DNA of 57,012 bases from NCBI GenBank assembly GCA_009692425.1, contig SHZF01000024.1, positions 1 through 57,012 of the forward strand, written 5' to 3'. This DNA is from Myxococcales bacterium (lineage in GTDB: Bacteria; Myxococcota_A; UBA9042). How positions within the stretch are numbered: the stretch's first letter is position 1; each line of letters begins with the position of its first letter. The position numbers and the translations under genes were made by a program. Below are positions 54,501 to 57,012 of the stretch, piece by piece. The notes under the pieces are model-generated. The model had not been told where the DNA came from and searched no databases. It saw nothing but the letters and a program-made list of their open reading frames with translations.

Positions 54501-55376
54501 CTGCACAGCGTGCGGTTCAAGTCATCGGGCCAGGATCGCACGTACCTGAAGCAGCCGCTTAGCCAGATGCTGGTGCAGCTCAACGGCGGCTACGCTCCGC
54601 GGTTTTCATGGGTGCGCGTGTGGGTCAACGGGCAGCCGAAGGGCCTGTACCAGTTGTTCGAGCACGTCGACAAGAAGTTCTACCACGCCAACTTCGACAA
54701 TGACGACGGCAACGAATACCAGCGCAAGACGACGTGCATGGGGCTGAACTGCCCGCCGGCCGGCTGCGACGCGCTCGCGGGCTACTACCTGGGTGACCCC
54801 GGCGACGCGAAGGATGTCGTCGCGCTCGCCAAGGTCGGCAAGCTGAGCCCAGACGCCTCGTGGGCCCAAGAAGCGGACGGACTGGTCAACTTCGAGTCGC
54901 TGCTGGCCGAATACGCCTGGGAGGCGGTGAGCAGCGACATCGACAGCCTCGCGGCGGCCGGGCAGAACTTCACAATCTACCACAACCTCGACACGAACAA
55001 GCTGGAGTTCATCCCCACCGGCCAGGACCTCGTGATGGGAACGAGCGGCGCCTGGTACGACGTGTGGAAGCCGTGGGGGCCGCCGAACTCGTGGTGCAAC
55101 GGCCGCGTCGACCAATTCTTCACGCGCATCGTGGCGACACCGGGCTTGCAGGCCAAGCTGCTGGAAAAACTGAAGTTCTTGCGTTGCGGTCCGTTTGCGA
55201 CGGCGACGTTCAACGCGGTCATCGACAACTACCGGGCGCTGCTGAAGCCCGATGTCTACGGCGACCCCGCCGGGAAGGCGACGGCGGCGGAACTCGATGC
55301 GGCGTATGCGAGCCTCAAGAAATACGTGGTGGACCGCAACAAGTACCTGGATGGCGTGGTCGGGGCCTGCCCGTAG
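51585..55376 (+). CDS. Cys-rich lipoprotein with DGN-CT repeats and CotH-kinase-like C-terminus
   Basis: The 1263-aa protein has signal and lipobox-like VCGC (Cys19). A CNGKDDDCDGQTDEG motif (about 216-231) is like the MopE-type metal-binding motif. About seventeen DGN-CT modules follow (about 236-825). The C-terminal 370 residues (about 895-1263) match CotH kinase folds: TAYVTVAPDDWTKYL, GQVGIRTFGYGS, YLKQPLSQMLVQLNGGYAPR, WVNGQPKGLYQLFEHVDKKF and YHNLDTNKLEFIPTGQDLV. CotH proteins include secreted kinases; whether this one is active is unknown. ATG 51585 follows GGGGGCAGG. It lies 80 nt after its sister gene. Confidence 0.9.
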   Translation: MKAWALAGAVGTIVAVCGCGNPDAVVAAAAAQADTDAAPQPDVGTAVDAAPGADVGIAPDEVAADLAVGRGTDVGSPDRTAPDGASAPDAPPGDRATCDPCSASAQCQDAAAACVAVGTPAGSAGFFCMGACGPDGSCPAGSACETRTTAEGANANVCIPTADACGCGALAKAAGWTTPCFQPAIDAAGLVVGNCAGTWSCAGGGCDAPKPAPESCNGKDDDCDGQTDEGDPAGLCDEGNPCTQGAACVAGTCKAGPDLCACHADAECGLANLCQGKAICDKSTLPWACKVVPGSAVSCDLTKATACASPACEPTSGQCKAKPQADGTPCDADASACTAGDSCQEGKCKPGAAVSCDDGNPCSHDACGATGCSHLPQVGPCDDGNACTGADACKQGVCQAGPVKPCSDGLPCTVDGCDAKTGGCTAKPGIDGAVCDDGNACTVAETCQAGACQGGAAKACSDSNPCTADGCAAQSGCTHEFTTQACEDGSPCTIGDTCAAGQCKAGTNNCTCATVADCLATQNKNPCAGAFQCDTKASPPKCVVVPGSAPVCPAGGPCTVGVCNPVSGACAKQTLAVGAGCDDGDACTATEKCDAGAKCVGTAAACSDGLPCTVDACDKLKGCAHTPMTGPCNDGNACTAGDTCAGAACVPGPAQVCADNSACTLDGCAPATGCTHDAKPFEGKVCGSGAGACGPAACAAGVCVGIGANPCNDGNPCTDDSCISGQGCSHAANAAACSDGNPCTTGDGCAIGACKPGGPTPCGDGNSCTDDNCTKATGCTHAQNVATCDDDDACSVTDTCAAGACKGSPKVCDDGVACTLDACIPGGMCSVSAAAMEGKACPPPGACNANGTCGAGKCTTPASHCPVKKGREIWPPIFPKTLGPAQTMYDPVGVHTAYVTVAPDDWTKYLELVASKKQTNTFFPADVTIDGVAYGQVGIRTFGYGSLFYNPNKPNIRVKFDAFVAGKQGPDGLHSVRFKSSGQDRTYLKQPLSQMLVQLNGGYAPRFSWVRVWVNGQPKGLYQLFEHVDKKFYHANFDNDDGNEYQRKTTCMGLNCPPAGCDALAGYYLGDPGDAKDVVALAKVGKLSPDASWAQEADGLVNFESLLAEYAWEAVSSDIDSLAAAGQNFTIYHNLDTNKLEFIPTGQDLVMGTSGAWYDVWKPWGPPNSWCNGRVDQFFTRIVATPGLQAKLLEKLKFLRCGPFATATFNAVIDNYRALLKPDVYGDPAGKATAAELDAAYASLKKYVVDRNKYLDGVVGACP
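52290..54053. repeat. About seventeen DGN-CT modules in the CotH-like protein gene
   Basis: The modules follow the same alternating pattern as in the preceding gene but are less regular. Two spacer segments (NNCTCATVADCLA and GSGAGACGPAAC) interrupt them. The C-terminal modules end just before the CotH-like domain. Confidence 0.8.
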
Positions 55377-55465
55377 CGAGCCCGGAAATCTTGCCGGCGC
55401 ACGGCACGCTGCCTATCCTCTGCAGTCGGCGCCGCGCTGAGACTGGCGGCGTTGAGGAGGCCAAG

Positions 55466-55567
55466 ATGCCCAAGGGCGAACAGAAAGCACCCAAGAACAA
55501 CAAGCCAAAGCTGTCGACGGCAGAAAAGCAGAAGAAGAAGAAGGAGAAGGCGGCGGCCAAAAAGTAA
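55466..55567 (+). CDS. Lys-rich small protein, 33 aa
   Basis: A short ORF starts at ATG 55466 with a strong SD (GAGGAGG about 5 nt upstream). It encodes MPKGEQKAPKNN followed by KPKLSTAEKQKKKKEK and AAAKK. About half the residues are Lys. Similar small basic ORFs occur elsewhere in the window. The protein may bind nucleic acid or polyanions, but no function is assigned. It is 89 nt downstream of the CotH-like gene. Confidence 0.55.
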   Translation: MPKGEQKAPKNNKPKLSTAEKQKKKKEKAAAKK

Positions 55568-55584
55568 CGGCGGCCAAGAAGTAG
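55551..55584. repeat. 17-bp near-perfect tandem duplication at the end of the 33-aa ORF
   Basis: CGGCGGCCAAAAAGTAA and CGGCGGCCAAGAAGTAG lie head to tail (55551-55567 and 55568-55584), differing at two bases. The first copy ends the ORF with TAA. The period is 17, so the copies are out of phase, and the second stop codon is in a different frame. Confidence 0.8.
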
Positions 55585-55659
55585 CGCCGACCGGGGCGAC
55601 CCGGTTGTCGGTATGCTGGCAACCTGTCTCGGTACCCTGGCTACGACCGCCAGCGTGGG

Positions 55660-57012
55660 CTACGAGCCTGAGCCCGGCTCGCGGTCCAGGCCGTCGATCA
55701 ACGCGCCAAGCGAGTGCGTGAGGCGGTCGAATTCGCGGCGATCGTGGGCGGGCACTGGCGCGCGCAACTCGTCCTCGACCGACTGCGGATCGACGTAGCG
55801 GCCGTTGCGCCTCACGCCAAAGTGCAGGTGCGGGCCCGTCGAGCGTCCAGTCGTCCCCACGAATCCGATCGTTTCGCCCTTGCCGACCCGCTCGCCGGCC
55901 CGCACGCCGAGGGCGAACTTCTGCAAGTGCATGTACTCCGTGGCCCAGCCGCTGTCGTGGCGCAAGCGCACGAGATTGCCCGCTGCGCCCGCACGCCCCA
56001 CCGCAGTCAACACACCGTCGGCCGCTGCGAACACCGGTGTGCCCCGCGCTGCGCCGAAGTCGACCCCGTAGTGCGCTTTCAACTTGTGCAGGATCGGGTG
56101 CAGGCGCATCCCGAACGTCGATGTCGTGTGGCCACTGCGCAGGGGCTGGCGCAAGAACAGGCTCTCGAGCGACTGGCCATCGGCCGCGAAGTAGGCGCCC
56201 CTTGTCGGGCCGGGCGTGCCTGCGCCGCCTGCCGCCGCCGTCGAGTGCGTCGGGGCGAACCAGAAGGCTGTCACCCGGTCGCCTGCCACGGCGGCACGCC
56301 ATTGCAATGCCACGAGGCGGTGGTAGCGCAGCAGTTGCTCGCCATCCATGAGCTTGTCGACGACAAGACGCAGTTCATCGCCGGTGCGCGGTGCGATTTC
56401 TTCCGCCAGTCGCTCACCCAGCACGGCACCCACCGCGAGCGCCAGTCCGTCGCCCTCGCCACACCGCCGCAGCGAGCTTTCGAGCGAACCGATCACGCCG
56501 CACCGCAGCGCCGTCCGCACCAACGTGCCGGGCAGGCCGCCTTCGCGGGCCTCGTAGCCGCCACCCGGCGCGCGCTCGACCGTCACGCCCTCGCCATGCT
56601 GCGGCGCTACGACGAGGGTTGCGAGCCCGCCCGCGTCCATCACGCCCGCGCCGTCGAAGCGGCCCCACAGGCGCCAGCCCGCCTGCAGTTTCGTCGGTGC
56701 GCGCACGGTTGCGTAGGCATCGACGACCGCCCGTGCGACGGACGGCGTCAGGTAGAGCCGACCCAGCGCTGCGGTCAGGCCCTCGCCCGGCTGGACGACC
56801 CACGACCGCGTCAGCGCCCCGGGTGCTGCAACATCGCTCGCGCCCAAGTGAACGGTTCGGCGTGCGGTCGGCGCCTCGACGAATCCCAGTGGCGCCTCGA
56901 CGAATCCCGGTGGCGCCTCGACGAATCCCGGTGGCGCCTCGACGAATCCCGGTGGCGCCTCGACGAATCCCGGTGGCGCCTCGACGAATCCCGGTGGCGC
57001 CTCGACGAATCC
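55660..57012 (-). CDS. M23 metallopeptidase, 5' end beyond the window
   Basis: The C-terminal half carries an M23 zinc peptidase domain: STFGMRLHPILHKLKAHYGVDFGA (zinc His and Asp), RLRHDSGWATEYMHLQKF, VGTTGRSTGPHLHFG (HxH). These ligands cleave peptidoglycan cross-links. The N-terminal portion resembles OapA/Csd3-type domains (SWVVQPGEGLTAAL). The frame has no stop upstream and continues past TTG 56847 through a 21-bp repeat to the right edge. The seven-residue repeat unit reads GFVEAPP. So the protein is longer than the TTG start would suggest, and its N-terminus is outside. It may be an LytM-like hydrolase with a repetitive linker. Confidence 0.9.
   Translation of the reverse strand, partial: GFVEAPPGFVEAPPGFVEAPPGFVEAPPGFVEAPPGFVEAPLGFVEAPTARRTVHLGASDVAAPGALTRSWVVQPGEGLTAALGRLYLTPSVARAVVDAYATVRAPTKLQAGWRLWGRFDGAGVMDAGGLATLVVAPQHGEGVTVERAPGGGYEAREGGLPGTLVRTALRCGVIGSLESSLRRCGEGDGLALAVGAVLGERLAEEIAPRTGDELRLVVDKLMDGEQLLRYHRLVALQWRAAVAGDRVTAFWFAPTHSTAAAGGAGTPGPTRGAYFAADGQSLESLFLRQPLRSGHTTSTFGMRLHPILHKLKAHYGVDFGAARGTPVFAAADGVLTAVGRAGAAGNLVRLRHDSGWATEYMHLQKFALGVRAGERVGKGETIGFVGTTGRSTGPHLHFGVRRNGRYVDPQSVEDELRAPVPAHDRREFDRLTHSLGALIDGLDREPGSGS
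56870..57012. repeat. 21-bp tandem repeat encoding GFVEAPP
   Basis: Six complete and one partial copies of GGCGCCTCGACGAATCCCGGT run to the window edge. The first copy has CAGT in place of CGGT. On the minus strand each copy reads GFVEAPP in frame with the M23 peptidase. The uniformity of copies 2-7 suggests recent expansion. Confidence 0.92.

Noticed and set aside
56870-57012. Possible att site or integron-like repeats
   Set aside because: No integrase or tRNA is nearby, and all units are the same 21-bp in-frame coding repeat.

Overview
The window is 57 kb of very GC-rich, densely coded DNA, with most starts set by GTGA/TTGA/ATGA stop-start overlaps. The gene content points to a myxobacterium-like organism (Myxococcota, probably uncultured). 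The supporting features are an FHA-linked sigma-54 activator, a membrane Ser/Thr kinase, large Cys-rich lipoproteins built from 'C-x-DGN-x-CT' and 'CGDGKC' modules behind Asp/Ala/Gly-rich linkers, a MopE-like CNGxDDDCDG motif, and a MoxR/DUF58/VWA (Bat-like) operon. This assignment is an inference from gene content; no rRNA or tRNA gene was seen.

Layout, left half. A lipoprotein gene runs off the left edge in a 24/48-bp repeat. It is divergent from uvrB, which converges on a radical SAM/SPASM-like gene. A minus-strand operon (13.2 to 4.1 kb) follows: coiled-coil membrane protein, MoxR ATPase, DUF58, BatA-like protein and a large VWA/amidotransferase-like membrane protein. Next on the minus strand are a Slt-type lytic transglycosylase, a 53-aa basic protein, a sigma-70 region-4-like small protein, the FHA/sigma-54 activator, a Ser/Thr kinase coupled to an alpha/beta hydrolase, and a secreted hypothetical. 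From 22.5 kb the plus strand carries DUF4159 and a second VWA/amidotransferase-like protein (a split-off part of the Bat-like set), an M1 aminopeptidase with a HEAT-like tail, a beta-lactamase-fold hydrolase and a zinc-ribbon membrane protein.

Layout, right half. Minus-strand genes at 31-35.6 kb encode a Cys-rich lipoprotein, a TPR-like protein, HemW and a degenerate phosphoesterase-like protein. Plus-strand genes from 35.7 kb encode a secreted TPR-like protein, a small membrane protein, Maf, YggS, a UPRT-like enzyme, Hpt, an MBL-fold hydrolase, a Cys-rich lipoprotein and DNA polymerase I, which appears to lack proofreading residues. Methylmalonyl-CoA epimerase converges on polA. MlaF-like ATPase and MlaD-like MCE genes then lead directly into two tandem giant Cys-rich lipoproteins, one ending in a fibrinogen-like domain and the other in a CotH-kinase-like domain, followed by a 33-aa Lys-rich ORF. 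The window ends in an M23 peptidase gene whose open frame continues to the edge through a 21-bp tandem repeat.

Themes. Cell-envelope biology dominates: peptidoglycan hydrolases, lipid transport, surface Cys-rich proteins and Bat-like chaperone/VWA systems, with housekeeping genes between them. Both edges lie inside tandem repeats, which is what a contig broken by an assembler at repeats would look like. The best candidates for an undescribed system are the mlaF-mlaD-linked Cys-rich lipoprotein pair with FReD and CotH-like C-termini, and the UPRT-like/hpt/MBL-fold cluster.
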